From: Paguma larvata
Taxonomy: Eukaryota > Chordata > Mammalia > Carnivora > Viverridae
NCBI GenBank assembly: GCA_030068075.1
Contig: CM057826.1
Location: forward strand, 36,444,211-36,508,210
DNA length: 64,000 nt
Direction: 5' to 3'
Shown: piece by piece, positions 12,552-25,815 of the stretch
Layout of the letters: every line of letters starts with the position of its first letter
How positions within the stretch are numbered: position 1 is the first letter of the stretch
The notes under the pieces: generated by a model
Databases searched by the model: none
Told to the model about the DNA's origin: nothing
What the model saw: only the letters and a program-made list of their open reading frames with translations
Translations under genes and position numbers: made by a program

Positions 12552-12594
<43 letters not shown>
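12552..12594. repeat. (TG)n microsatellite
   Basis: About 21 pure TG units shortly after the MIR, followed by TACATATA-type alternating sequence. Confidence 0.95.
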
Positions 12595-12596
<2 letters not shown>

Positions 12597-15500
12597 ATAT
12601 ATGTACATATATATCTACCCAAACAGTTGCAATATATAAAAAGCAAACCTATAAAACTTCAAGAAGCAGGCAATATCAGAGTGTACAGTTTTGAACAATG
12701 TTCTTCAAAAATGCCTGATCAAATATATAACAACAAAAAATGTAATGTGAAATTTAAGTAGTCTAGGAAATATGTTCTGAGAATGTTGACTCTTTATCAT
12801 GAGTAAACTGACAGATGACAATGAGTTATTATAGGAACTTCTGGTCAGAACAGTATAACCTATTAATGTAAAGCAATGTGGTCAGAAGGAATCCTCACAC
12901 AACATGCAGAAACAGAAATATGGTGTATTTTCATAACTCTGGGAATCAAGAAGAGTTGATTTACATGGAGAAATTATATATGAAACACTAATGGTAAACA
13001 AATATGTCAAGTAATAAAATTTTAAGTAAGAAGAGTATGCATAGGCAGCTTATAACTAAATGCAGAGAGAGATTTTTAGCTTTTAGAAGCATGGGACAAA
13101 TTATTGTCCATTCAATCCTCTTATGTTTTTTATCCACAAAAATTATCAGAAACAGAAAAGGTAAACATAATTTGTATGAATGCAGGAAATGTATTAGTAA
13201 TGGTAACTATAATTAAGATTGCCTACAAAAAACAATCACGATAACTAAAGAGGGATTTCTTAACAATGCATATATTTTGTATTTTTAAAAATAAATGGTA
13301 GTTTGAGGCAATATGAATTGACTTTATTTTATTTTATTCATATAATAATATTCTCAAAATTACATTAACATAAAAGTATCTTCCAATCCTAGTTCACACA
13401 TTTGTCATTGTTTCCCATTTTTAATTCTCTACTATTCTGTATTTACTTCTGTTCATGCTGGGCTTCATTGTGAAAGCCTGCATTTCTTTTTATTTAAATA
13501 CTCTTGAATTAATAGAGCGATGCTCTTTCTCTTATTCGATATGTAGAATTTATGTAACATTGTTTTTTTGTCATGCTTTCTGATGACAGATGGAGGGCAG
13601 AAACTTGGGGCTGTGCTCCATGTTCAAGATGCACATGAACTCATATTTTTTTTAGTGTCTCTCATAATGTTGCCTACCTAGGACACTAGTTTCCAAGATC
13701 TGGTAGGAAGGCAAAATTTCTGATGGAATAACCCCTAAAACTGAAATTGTACTTCTTGAAATTGACCATGCAGTTTCCTGGTCTATGATGTTGCATAGTA
13801 TAAGGAGCTATATTTCCTAAGTTTCCAAAAATCAAATTGGTGTTCTCTCTAGTAGCTAGTGGTAAGAAAGAGAAGGCTACTAAGGCTGGGTGCCAGAATT
13901 GGTAACAGTTTCTAAATAATTAAGCTGAAATGGCCAAGAACACATCTTGATTGAAGCAGGGAGGAATGGCTGGAGAATTTCAAGTTGGTTTTTGATGCAG
14001 GGTGACTATCTGCAGAAAGGACCTTTGGAGGTCTGCCATTAACTTGGGTCAGTGTCTGAATCAATTTTACAGAAAAGCAACTCAGTTTCTGATGAATAGG
14101 GAACATTCAAGGAGTGAAAAAGGTTGGGAAACATACATGTTTGAACACAAGTTGTTTGTTCACAAAGCCTACTCAAGAGCTATCGTTAGACTCCAGGGAG
14201 ATGGTCTGTCAGGGCTCCTATGGTCCGTGCCTTGATAAAAGATAGAGAAAAATGTTCTCCAGGAGAAAAACTAAAAGTGTAAAGAAGCTACTGAAAGATT
14301 ATTAATGTATCTGATAAAAATATACACTCTGATTATTGTAGGGAAATTCAGGATTATAAGAACTTGCCTTCAATATAATCTAATTGTAGTTGGGAGCAGC
14401 AGAATGACAGTGTACTCAAGGCCAACTCTGACATAATAGTGCAGAAAAGCCAACTTATATCCTAATTTCAGTCCTTCATAAACACAGGAGGCAATTTAGA
14501 GTTAGGATTTCTACAAATAAAGATGAAGATTAACATCCTTTAAGCAATAAAGCAAGTGATTAAAAGCTTGCAAAAAAAATTGAAGTCCAACTGAGATTTG
14601 GAATGCTCACCAAAATGGGAGAAATTTTCTATTGTATAATGGATATCGTTTTGGCTACAGTTTAGAAACTTAGAGTCTCATTGTTAGTGATTTTTTAAGA
14701 GTCAGTAATCAGTCTATTTTTGGCTGTGATCCAAGTGTTATTTGATGTTTTTAAATTACTAAGCAATTGAGACTTAGAAAGATTAATTTTCTGTATTATT
14801 TTTCTTATGGGTAGAAAATATGGTCTGTGTGATTTCTTTCTTGATAATTTATTATTAATTTTGAGATGTACTTTTAAATAAATATTTGTCTTTTATGGAT
14901 GCTGGGGGGAAAAGGTTATTATTTTGCTTACATGGAGCAAATGTATAAATATGCAAATAAGGAAAAGTTTGATATTTAAATCAATGTGTTTTTCTCCTTT
15001 CAATTTGTTTACATTTGCTCTGTGCTCATCAATTGGTCAGTAGCAAAGAGTTACATACTTACTCCTTCTTGGCAGGAGTGTACAGCAGAAAATCAGGGAG
15101 AAAGCAACAAAACTCCAGTTTTGAGTTTTTATGCATCTGATGTTAGTTTGGAGAGTCAAAGGAAATCTGGTGGTCCCATGGAGGTGTGGCTGATGGGATG
15201 GGGCTAAAGATCGCACAGCAAAATGCATGGTTTAGGGAAGTTAAAAAGTCAGTGACTAAAAGCCACAGGTTTGCTTTATTTAAGGGATTCTTGCATAGGA
15301 TCTTGTTACATCCATCAGGATTTTCAAATTTCTACCACTGAATCTTCTCTAGCAAATTGAGGCCAAGGAAGGGTTTTATTAAGATTTGGGGACGACTTTT
15401 ATTGTACTTCACACCTTATCTGTTAATTCAGATGACATTCCCATTAATCACAAAACCATGCAGCATCTGATGCGAGGGACCAGAATCTGGCACCGTCTCC

Positions 15501-15969
15501 AAGCACCGAAACCATTCTGCTTTTAGTAGCATCTGAAAGCTTCCACTATTGCCTTCACCTATAGACACATCCAGTGTCAGCTGTCAGCAGTGTCAACAAG
15601 ATGGATAGCCATTCCCCACTTGGTCACTCACAAGTCTTGTTTTGATTCATCTGGTAGATGAAACCTACATCGAATGACATGGAAGGCTGTAAATACAGTA
15701 ATACTTTTACTCTATATAAATAATGAGAGATTTGCTATACAGAGATATTTCTAATATTGAAAGCTGTTCCAAATGCCAGGGTAGATACAAATGATGAGTA
15801 CCCACAAGTCTCTCCCTTCACTTCCAACATCAAAAAAATCTTTTTTTTCCTATTCTTTAATATCAAGAAAAAAGAGAAACAACAACAAAAATGTTTTTTG
15901 TTCCCACAAAACATATCAATTAAATTATAAATAAAAACATACCCATTTTCTCCCAAATAAAGGAAAGTA
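12595..15969. other. Unclassified intergenic DNA
   Basis: About 3.4 kb with no young repeat. 13560-13700 has a faint L2-like flavour ('gagggcagaaacttggggctgtg') that I cannot confirm. Frames up to 77 codons have no recognisable protein. No splice or promoter arrangement stands out. Confidence 0.45.
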
Positions 15970-17430
15970 CAATTTACAATTAAAATTGGTATATCAAGTT
16001 ATTAATTCTAATAGATCATTTTATTAAATGACTTAATACAATTATGTCATCTATGAATTCAGATAATTTTACTTCTTTCTTTCAAATTTGTATGCCCTTT
16101 GTTTCCCTTGCTTGCCTTTTTAGACTGGTCAGGACCTTTGATAAAAGCTTGAATAGAAGTGGGAAGAGTAAAAATTTTTGCTTCCTTCCCAATATTAGGG
16201 CAAAATATTCTCTATTTTGTCACTAGATATGATGCTATTGTAAGTTTTAATAGATTTCTCTATCAGGTTTGGGAAGTTCTCTTCTATTTTCAGTGACTTG
16301 AAAGTTTTATAAATAGATATCAAATCTTTTCAAATGTTTTTGCTACATCTATCAACATGACCACATTCTTCTCCATGTAATTTTTTTAATCCACTGAATT
16401 ATACGGTTGCTTTTGAATATCAATGTAGGGGCACCTGGCTGGCTCAGTTGGTTGAGTGTCCGACTTCAGCTCAGGTCATGATCTCACGGTCTGTGAGTTC
16501 GAGCCCCGCGTCGGGCTCTGTGGTGACAGCTTAGGGCCTGGAGCCTGCTTCAGATTCTGTGTCTCCCTCTCTCTCTGCCCCTCCCCCACTCATGCTCTGT
16601 CTCTCTCTGTCTCAAAAATAAATAAACATTAAAAAAATTTAAAATGAATATCAATGTAAAACTGCTTGACTATATCCCACTTGGTCATGGAATAGTAATT
16701 TCTTCTATATGTTTCTATTTGGTAATATTGTTTTATTGTTTTAATCCATGCAAGGATACTGGTCTGTAATTTCTTTTTTCTCATTGTATCTTTAGTTTTG
16801 ATGTTGGGATAATTCCAACTCATAAATTACTTGAGAAATGTCCCCACTTTAAAAAAAAAGGATTTGGGTATAATTTGTGTAATATTTCTGCATTAAATGA
16901 TTGATTTTAAAAAATTTCCTGAGAAAAGCCATTGGGGCCTTTATTTTTCTTTCCTAAAAGCTTTTAGCTAAAAATTTAATTTACCTAATGGATGTAGAAC
17001 TGTTCATATATATTTTTAATTTCTTCTTGAGTTAGTTTTGATTACTTATGTTTTTTAGGAATTTATCTATTTCATGTAAATTGTTGAATGTGCTGGCATA
17101 AAGTAGATTGTAATATTTTCTTAATTTCTTTTAATGTCTTTAGGATTTGCAGTGGTGCCTTCCCTTTAATACCTAATAAATGTTCCATCATTCACTTGTT
17201 TTTCCCTTGATTGGTACAGCTTTAGAATTGTTAATTTTATTAACCTTTAAGAAACCAACACTACAAATGCCCCTCTAAACACTGCTTTATCTGTTTCCAA
17301 CAAATTCAGACACGTTCAGTTTTTAGTATCATTTTGTCCAGCTGGTGACATCTGTGTTATCACCGCTCTATTCATGTATTGAATTAATTCTTAGTTTTCC
17401 CTTGCTACTTTTTTGCAGGCTCCTGATTCT
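15970..17430 (-). mobile_element. L1 ORF2 fragment, reverse, split by a SINE
   Basis: Complement of L1 ORF2: 'tttatgtcatctatgaattcag'-like text at 16040, 'gcaaaatattctctattttgtc', 'ctggtctgtaatttctttt' near 16758, 'gccattggggcctttattttt', and 'gaatttatctatttcatgtaaattg' near 17060. It covers a middle part of ORF2 (reverse-transcriptase region) with no intact frame. A SINE at 16428-16644 interrupts it. Confidence 0.8.
16428..16644 (+). mobile_element. Carnivore tRNA-derived SINE with perfect 14-bp target duplication
   Basis: Near-consensus copy: 'ggggcacctggctggctcag', B box 'gagttcgagccccgcg', body 'ggcctggagcctgcttcag', tail 'ctcaaaaataaataaacatt'. Flanked by tgaatatcaatgta at 16414-16427 and 16645-16658 without mismatch. 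The retained CpGs and intact duplication mark it as relatively recent. Confidence 0.97.
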
Positions 17431-17672
17431 AAGACTTAGACAAAATTTCAATAAAGCTGGGTTAGAGAGAAATCAGCAACATATACAGTTCTAATTTCTA
17501 AACTACATAAACTCTTAGATAATGACCCATTGTCCCTGAGTCCAATTTTAGCTCTATTCATATAATAAATTTTTATCCAGACATGTCTTCAATCGATCAT
17601 AAAGTAGAGCTTTAGTAAGCATAACCCAGCATCGTTGCAAAAGCCCAAATCCTAGATGCAAACTAAGACTTT

Positions 17673-17886
17673 AAAAAAAAAAATTTAATGTTTATTTCTG
17701 AGAGAGAGAGACAGACAGAGTGAGAGTGGGAGCGAGGCCGAGAGGGAGGGAGACACAGAATCGGAAGCAGGCTCCAGGCTCTGAGCTGTCAGCACAGAGC
17801 TCGATGTGGGGCTCGAACTCATGACCCACAGTATCATGACTTAGCCGAAGTCAGATGTTTTACCGACTGAGCCACCCAGGAGCCCC
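17673..17886 (-). mobile_element. Carnivore tRNA-derived SINE, reverse, with target duplication
   Basis: In reverse: A-rich tail complement 'aaatttaatgtttatttctg', GA tract, 'gaagcaggctccaggctctgag', 'gggctcgaactcatgac' and head 'actgagccacccagg'. Direct repeat actaagact(t) at 17662-17671 and 17891-17900. Close to consensus. Confidence 0.95.
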
Positions 17887-17900
17887 TCATACTAAGACTT

Positions 17901-20900
17901 CTACCATTGAATATTCCTGTGGCAACATATTTAGATGGATTAGAATATTGGCACTTTCATAAATTTGGAAAGCTTAGAGATTTGTACAGAATATTATTTT
18001 CTAATAAAGTAAATAAATCTTTACTTTCATTATGTATTATCATTAATACCAATGTAAATGGCTGTACTTTCACTGTTCTAAGATATATGGATATTGTAAA
18101 GATTAATTTATTTTAAACATCTTTGGTAAATGTGACTATTTGTTTTTGTCCCCAAGACCCTCTTTTTAATTAGCTTTTATGAAGGCTTGCATAATTTTAT
18201 AAAGCAGGTATTGATTTAGTGCATCACTGAGAATTACATGTTTTCTCTAGGCCCATTACTGACATTCATATATGAAAGAGAGCAGCCAGCTTTATATCAG
18301 ATCTATTTTTAAATTTTAAGTAATTTTTTATTAAGTTTCTGAAGAAAGGCATACCAGGGACTAAGTAATACTGTGTTAAAAGGCATTCTTCTTACTTTTG
18401 TGTGCAAGAATCTATGGCACTGATTCAACATGACAGAGTGGTCGTGGAAGGACATTGGAAAATGTTTACTGTGTAAACTTCTTGTCTTTAACCCCCAATC
18501 TACCTGCTACGGTCTACTCGGTACCTTAATGCTGCATGCTAATAATTCTCCGAACAACTCAGAGGTGTTGAGCTTTACATTTGAGCCAGCTCACTCTAAG
18601 CAGTGGTAGCACGTGGGAGTTCACAGCGCTCTGTATGGACCAGATGATCTTTAGATTTCTAAGGCCATGGTACTGGGGGCTCAAGGTAAACCTAGATGGG
18701 TGTCTAAACACCCTAAGTCACATCAGGTATAAAAGAAAGAAATTAATTCTGAATATTTCTGACAAGTGGAAAAATGTGCAGTATGAGGGGGTAGTTAGAG
18801 GGATCAGGAGACAGCATCACTGAGATTATGTTAAACTCAAAAGCTAAAATACACATTTTTAAAAAACAGAGAATATATGGTTCAAGGAACTGTGAATAGC
18901 ATGATCTCTACCTGTGTTCTTTGCTTGGTGAGAGACATGAAGATATTATCCCTGAGTGGAGCAAAGTGCAATCTGATGTTTAACTAAACCACAAAATGCA
19001 ATTTTTTAGGTCATCTGAAGTTCCCAAAAAGTCACTTTCTGAGCTTCTGTAAATAGTTTCCAACTAGAGGGAGGGACTGATCAGGAAAGTTTAAGCCACT
19101 GGCTCAAGCTATAAGTGTCTGTTACTTGGTTTTCTGCTTACAAGCAATGCAAGAAGACAACTGCTGAGCGTCCTGGATAGAAAACCGCAAGTGACACTTT
19201 CCTCTTATGAGCTAACCATACCTACAGTTCTTCCATGGTTAATTAAATTTAGAATATATTATCTCTGATAACTAAGTGTAATTATTACATATGGGGGTGG
19301 CGGGAGGAAATGAATAGAAGCTCAGGGTTTTGAGTTGCCTCTTTGCATAGGATTTAAAGTTTTCGTTATATAAAAGTGATCCATCTGAAATTGATTTAAA
19401 ATTTTCCTTTAAAATTACAAGAAGTGCACTACATAATACATACCTAATGCACGTAAGTGATGCCCTCATTTTCAAATGTTATATCATTTATAAAGCTTAT
19501 GTCACTTCTTCATTTCTAATATGTGTTTGAATCTAATTTGGTAACATTTAAAGAGATAGTCAAAAATATCATTCACTGCAGCCAACATATCATAGGATCC
19601 TTTCGTTATTTGACAGTTTTGACAGATATTATTGATTTGGGCAGCAACTGCAGCTAACCAGAAGGGGACAATGTGACAGTTTTATGTAACAAAAGGCACA
19701 GTGTCATGTCAACTGAACTAAATGTTGTACAAAGTGACAGCAGGACAAAAAATCCTTTCAGACTTAATTTTCTGCTTCATTTTTTTTTTCTACCATCAAT
19801 ACATAAGCCAGTGCAGTAGGTGACACAAATTAGCAGGATGGAGCAAAAGGTCTACCCCTGCCTCTGTGGCTATACTTGACTTCTTCCACCACAGAGTGGC
19901 AATTATTTTTCAGGTGAATGAACAAGAAGAGCAGCTTATAGTAATCACACTACCCCTATAGGAGAAAATATATCCCTTATCAAGATGCTTTATATATTTC
20001 ACCTAGGTGGCTTTTGGGGGAAAGAAGAAAGAAAAAAGTCTCCATCTGCTAGGTCATGCCTACGAGACACATTCTGTCAAGTCTTAAAAGCAACAACAGC
20101 TTTGCCTGTGGGATACCTATAATTATTATGCGGAACAGCCCAATGCCTGCTGCAGTTCTTTGTTCTGCTAACACAAGACCGAATGAGAACAGTGGCTCCA
20201 GGCTGTGAGTAGATAAAGTGCAACTTTTCGATTTTGCTCTTCTAAGAATCCTGCATTGTGCGGAGTCCATGAGTGACATCTTTGGCCTTCCTTGGGGCTC
20301 AGCAGATTGAATCAGTCATGCTGAGTTAAACAATGTGTGGGGGATATAACCTTAGTGGTGCCTGTCATTTTTTCCTCCTAATTCAATCTACATTTAATCA
20401 ATGAAAGTAATTTCTTGTTTGTTTAAGTTTTATATCCAATGGATCTTGAGGATTTTGAAGTAGTACACCTTCACCTTGACCTTCCCTGCCTTTTGAACTT
20501 CAACTACTATATCAAACTGGGATCCACAAAACCGGCAGGCAGCAGTAGTATCCTGCCACTCACTATTCCTTCTGTGATTTCCCTGATTTGTGCTTTTGGT
20601 GGAGCTTTGGGAATAAAGTCTTCTGATTAGCTGGAGAAAATATTTTAAACAGAAAAAAAAAAGCAGGGACAACAGCAAAGAATGGCATAATTTAAATATC
20701 TACAATACTTATACAGGTGTACAAACTTGAAACAATAGGAGAAAAAATATTTTGTCAAGTTATCTGTTGTTCATTTCGTGTTAATGGTTGGAGGGTTCAC
20801 TTTTAGGCTATCATCATTATTGTGACTAACCACTGGTAACTTATGCAAGTTCAAGGACTTTATTGATTGGTTTAGCTGGTCTTAATCAAAATTTGTCATC

Positions 20901-23809
20901 CTTTCCACTCATAGTGATTAAATAAGTCTGAAAGAGCTTGACACTGAGTCTCTGACTTTTTGTGAGTTTGCAGAAATTGCTGACCTAAACATTTTATTAC
21001 CTCTCAAATGTCACACTTGAAAGTAAACCAGAAGATAAAGTTTTAAGGAAATGGATTTTCTTGAATATACACAATTAATTAAATGCCAGGAAAAGAAGAG
21101 CAATTACCATAGTGTTAAAAATAAGAAAAAGGTTTTAGTATTGTCGTTTTCTTTCAAGATTATTGTTGTTGAAATGTCAAAGAAGGGGAAAAAAACTACA
21201 CGAAAAATGTAAAAATGTAAAAGAAAGCCAAGTAGATGGGGCAATATTGCGGTGGAATCAGTACTGGCTTGAAATAGATCTGGAGCTTTGGCATTTATAA
21301 TTTCTTAAGAGAAAGAAAACCTGTGTGTAAGGAAAATTAACCCTTTGATAAGAATGTTTGTTTGATACACTTTCATAAAAATAAAAATAAACTAAGGTTT
21401 TTTTTAATAACCTTAGAAAAATCTGAAATATTGGAAACTTGGACTTAAATTTTAAAAATAATTTCAACATGTAATTTTCTAGTGCTGCTCCTTGAACCTA
21501 AAAGAGAATAATATAGGAGACTTTGGTAATAGTTGGATTTGTAAAAGTGGTATAAAATTTGACTAAACAGTTAATCTACATAGTATCTAAATGAATGAAT
21601 TTATTTAAGAAGATAATGTTTAACTTTTTTTCATTCTTTGATCTTTCACTTGGCATTCATTGATCTATAGTGTATTGAGCATTGTGATAAATGATAGTTT
21701 TGTCTTTAAAGGGTTCACAATCTACTTGAACTATGTTGGATGTGGTTTATCATTTAAAGAAATAAATTTGCATCATCATAAGATGCTTTAAAGTTTTTGG
21801 CTAAATTATGCTTAGTGTCAAAGGCTGAATGAATTCTTTCTGGCACCCAGGCTCACAGGGCGAGCTCCACGTAAAAATACCTGTCTGAAACCCAACTCAT
21901 TTGCTGTATCTTGGGCCTCCCCACCTGATACAGGTCTGTAAGACTAAACTGAACTGTAAGCAGAGACAAGATGTAGTCAAAATCAAAATAACACAAGTCC
22001 ATGGCCGTTTATGAAGTCCACAAGAAAAGCCAGTGGGATGGTTCAGAAGTATACTACACAAGGTAGCTATACCTCACTATGGAGATGGGCATTCTAAAAT
22101 TGGGGGTAGCAGTGTATGAGACAGGGTGAGAGAGTGTATGGAGAGAGATCTGAGGGTGACGGTTGAAGTCATGTGCTATTCACAGTATGCTTTTATATGT
22201 CAGACAGGTAAAAGTAAATAACAAAAGCCATTGAAACCGCTGTGGGGTTTAGCACACACCTCATTGCCTAATTCTTTTCTTGCTTCTTCTTTCCTTGTTT
22301 GGTTAAAATCCTGTCTTCTTCCAGAGACTCTCTACTTTCTTGGTTGTGAAATTTTTACTGAGCCAACTGTGTCCAACTTTAGGAAATAAATGTTTCTTCC
22401 CATTTTTTAGAGCTGATAATGAACTGAGAAGTTTGGGGTTCTGTCTTAGCTCAGCTCTCTCATGTCAGATTGGGCACTTACCTCAGTTGACATTGTCAAG
22501 GTTTTTATTACTTTTCAGTCAATTAAATACCTGCAGACTTTTCTTCATAGTTGTGTGTTTTTGTGGATTTCTGGTTTGTCAGTGTGTGTCCCCTTTGTTC
22601 AATATTAAAGGTGACTACACCATGAATGAGTGAATTGTTAGATATTGAATTACTAAACCTATTGATACTTAGTTAAAAGTAACTGAATTAATCAAAATTG
22701 GGTTTATATATCTCAAGTGTAAAGGTATATCACATTGAAACAGCATATCACCTTTAGGTTCAAAAAAATTATTTCAGGAATGACTGTTCTATTATCCAGA
22801 GGTTCAAACTAATTTTTAAAAAATCTGGGTAATTGATTCTGATTATATCTGATTTTATGGTCTTCACTATTTTAAAGCTATTTAAGAAGAAAGGTTGATT
22901 CTCATAGGTTGAGCTCTTCTGGAGGCAGAAGTGCAGGATGCAGTAGCATAGATTATCAATCAGTTCACTCAGACAGATCATGAGCAAGCTGGAGCCTTAA
23001 GTCTCCTCAGTAGGATGCATTTCTGACTTCTCTGAGCGGATATAATTGTAAAGTGAACCCCTTCTGTGACTCTGGTACCTGAACCAATCAGCATTGTCAT
23101 TTTCACCTATCCAAACCACTTCAGTGTTGAAATAGGAATGGTTTCATGATATAAAGTGGGCTATTGACCCCTGGTGGGTGGTTTCTCTTATTTTCAGACA
23201 GATTGTTGGTTGGCCCTAGTTTCTTCCATATTCTAAGTAGCAACAGGGAGTTTCAAAACTAATCAGAAAGTACTCCAAGAGAATCAAAATCTAGGGACTG
23301 TATTCATTAATAAAGAAAAAAAAGATTAAAAACCCATCAGATAAGAGTAAATTAATTTTTACTATTATTAACAGGTTTCTAGGCAAGGATCCTCAAAGAT
23401 AGTGCAGCAGGATAAGAATGAGAAATTTATATGCTAATTTGAGGCATCTTCTTACTCTAGACTCATTCACTTATTCAGTGCACCATCATCGATCCCCTAC
23501 TAGTTGCGGGGCACTTTTCTTATTGACAGAAATGCTATGGTAAATGGGATAATTCCTGCCCTCAAAAAAAATAACAAAAATTAATCTCAAATATTAAAAT
23601 AATGATGTTGGTATCATTAAAAATGCCACAGATTCTTTTCTCTTTCAGAATATGAATTTTGGCATCTATATAATACAAATATTTAAAACAAAACTGCTGA
23701 AAAACATTAGAAAATAGCTCTAAATCCTAACGCTATTAGTGTTCGGGTAAGCATTACATCACACATCTGTACCCAGAGTTATAGATCTAAATCAAGATAC
23801 ATTTAGAAA
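17901..23809. other. Repeat-poor block, largely unclassified
   Basis: Almost 6 kb without a carnivore SINE or L1 that I can recognise, unlike both flanks. 23440-23590 resembles a mammal-wide ancient repeat ('tcacttattcagtgc', 'gcccctactag'-like text) too decayed to name. A short exon-like block lies at 20475-20630 on the minus strand. The rest shows no coherent coding signal. Confidence 0.45.
20475..20630 (-). other. Exon-like open block, candidate only
   Basis: On the minus strand a T-rich polypyrimidine tract and 'tttctccag' precede plus position 20630. A donor-like AAG|gtgaag follows plus position 20475. The 156 nt between them are open in one frame (52 codons, phase 0 at both ends) and include a Cys-x2-Cys pair (ACRFCGSQFDIVVEV). 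I recognise no protein family. The plus strand of the same region is also open, so chance is a serious alternative. No neighbouring exon is evident. Confidence 0.2.
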
Positions 23810-24095
23810 TATAAAAGTATATAGAGATATAGATGAGAATATTTGTAAAGAGTTTGCATATGTACAATGCATATATATACATATATATAGTGTGTATATA
23901 TAATTTGCATACAAAGTGCTCCTTAGTACCATATATCTGTTTTATATACCACATTTGTAAATGTTACATATATGTATATGTTTATAGATGTATATAAGCA
24001 TGTTAACATATTTGCATATATGTACATATATGTATATATGACATGTATTTTATATTGTATGAATTTCTCTCTCTCCACACACACACATACACACA
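23810..24095. repeat. AT-rich alternating purine-pyrimidine tract with a short (CA)n
   Basis: Many ATATAT, TGTATATA and TACATATA runs, closing with a CA-rich stretch at about 24077-24095. Low complexity, directly left of an L1 3' end. Confidence 0.8.
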
Positions 24096-24134
24096 AGAAT
24101 GAATATTCATCCTGGTAACTGGTTTCGCATAGTT

Positions 24135-25815
24135 TTCTCAATATATTTTATTAATTTATTTGTAAGTTTTAATTTAAATTCTAGTTAGTTAACATACAAC
24201 ATAACTATAATGTACACTTGAAACACCAGTTAGTTTCAGGTGTACATTATAGTGATACAACACCCAGTGTTCATCATAACAAGTGCACTCGTTAATCCCC
24301 ATCACCTATTTAACCCTGCCCTGCTGCCCACCTCCCCTCTGGTAACCATTAGTGTTCTCTATAGTGAGGAGTCTGTGTCTTGGGTTGCCTCGCTCTCTCT
24401 CTTTTTTCTTTCCCTTTGCTCATTTGTTTGTTTTTTAAACTCCACACATGAGTGAAATCATATGGTATTTGTCTTTTTCTGACATTTCATTTAGCATAAT
24501 ACTCTCTAGCTCCATCCATGTCATTACAAATGGCAAGATTTCATTCTTTTTTATAGCTGAGTAATATTCTATTGTATGTATGTACAATATGTGTACATAT
24601 ATATATACACATCTTTATCCATTTATCAATCAATGGACTCTTGGTCTGTTTCCATAATTTGGCTACTAGAGATAATGCTACTGTGAACATCAGGTGCATG
24701 TATCCTTTTGTATTTTTATATTCTTTGGGTAAATACCCAGTAGTGCAAACAGAGTAGTTTTTTTTTTTCCTAAATGTTTATTTATTTTTGAGAGAAAGAG
24801 TGCAAGCAGTGAAGAGGCAGAGAGAGGGGGAGATGAGACAGAGGATCCAAAGTGGACAGCACTAACAGCAGAGAGCCTGATGCAGGGCTTAAACTCAGAA
24901 ACTGTGAGATCATGACCTGAGCCAAAGTCGGATGCTTAACTCACTGAGCCACCAAGGTGCCCCGGGGTAGTTTAATTTTTAACTTTTTGTGGGACCTCCA
25001 TTCTTCAGAGTGGCTGCACTAGTTTGCATTCACAACAGTGCAAGACAGTTCCCCTTTCTCCACATCCTTGACAATACCTGCTGTTTCTTGTGTTGTTGAT
25101 TTTAGCCCTTCTGACAGTTGGGAGGTGATATTTCATTGCAGTTTTGATTTGGATTTCTCCAATGATGAGTGATGTTGAGCATCTTTTCATATGTCTGTTG
25201 GCCCTCTGTGTGCCTTCTTTGGAAAAATTTCTATTCATGTTCTCTTTCCATCTTTAATTAGACTATTAATTTTGGGGGTGTTGAGTTTGATAGCTCTTAA
25301 TATATTTTGGATACTTTTTATCAGATATGTGATTTGCTTCTGGAGTTGAAGTTATAGTACAAAGCTGTAGTAATCAAAACAGTATGGTACTGGTGCAAAA
25401 ATAGACACACGAATGGAACAGAATAGAAATCCCAGAAATGAACCCATAACTATATGGTCAATTAATCTTTGACAAAGCAGGAAAGAAATCCAATGGGAAA
25501 AAGAATGTCTCTTCAACAAATGGTGTTGAGAAAACTGGACATAAACATGCAAAATAATGAAACTTGGACACTTTGTTACACCATATTAAAAATAAATTCA
25601 AAATGGATTAAAGACCTAAATATGAGACTTGAAACCATAAAAATCCTAGAAGAGAACACAGGCAGAAACTTCCTTGACATTGACTATAGCAACTTATTTC
25701 TAGACATATTTCCTGCTGTAAGGAAAATAAAGGCAAAAATAAACTGCTGGGACTACAATAAAATAAAAAGCTTCTGTACAGCAACCAAGAAAACTAAAAG
25801 AATATCCCAATTTTT
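24135..25815 (-). mobile_element. Carnivore L1 with inverted 5' part (twin-priming pattern)
   Basis: 24135-25342 is L1 in reverse, from 3' UTR ('gttaacatacaac', 'cacccagtgttcatc', 'ggtaaccattagtgttctc', 'ctagctccatccatgtc') into the end of ORF2 ('tggctgcactagtttgcattc', 'ttggatttctccaatgatg'). At about 25343 the orientation switches: 25343-25812 is L1 ORF2 in sense ('gtacaaagctgtagtaatc', 'gaacagaatagaaatcccagaaatg', 'atcctagaagagaacacagg', 'ataaaaagcttctgtacag'). The sense part ends where the reverse part begins in ORF2 order, apart from about 25 missing bases. This is the inverted-5' layout of twin priming for a minus-strand insertion. Carries a nested SINE at 24761-24963. A plausible target duplication is weak. 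Confidence 0.88.
24761..24963 (-). mobile_element. Carnivore tRNA-derived SINE, reverse, nested in L1
   Basis: T-rich tail, 'aaatgtttatttatttttgag', GA tract, 'aaactcagaaactgtgagatcatgacc', head 'actgagccaccaaggtgcccc'. Flanks agagtagttt (24751-24760) and ggggtagttt (24964-24973) are a target duplication with two changes. It cuts the L1 3' UTR, so it is the younger event. Confidence 0.93.

Noticed and set aside
23810..24095. Repetitive short tracts that could suggest an array
   Set aside because: Simple AT/CA alternation without spacers. No CRISPR or satellite unit structure, and the DNA is eukaryotic.
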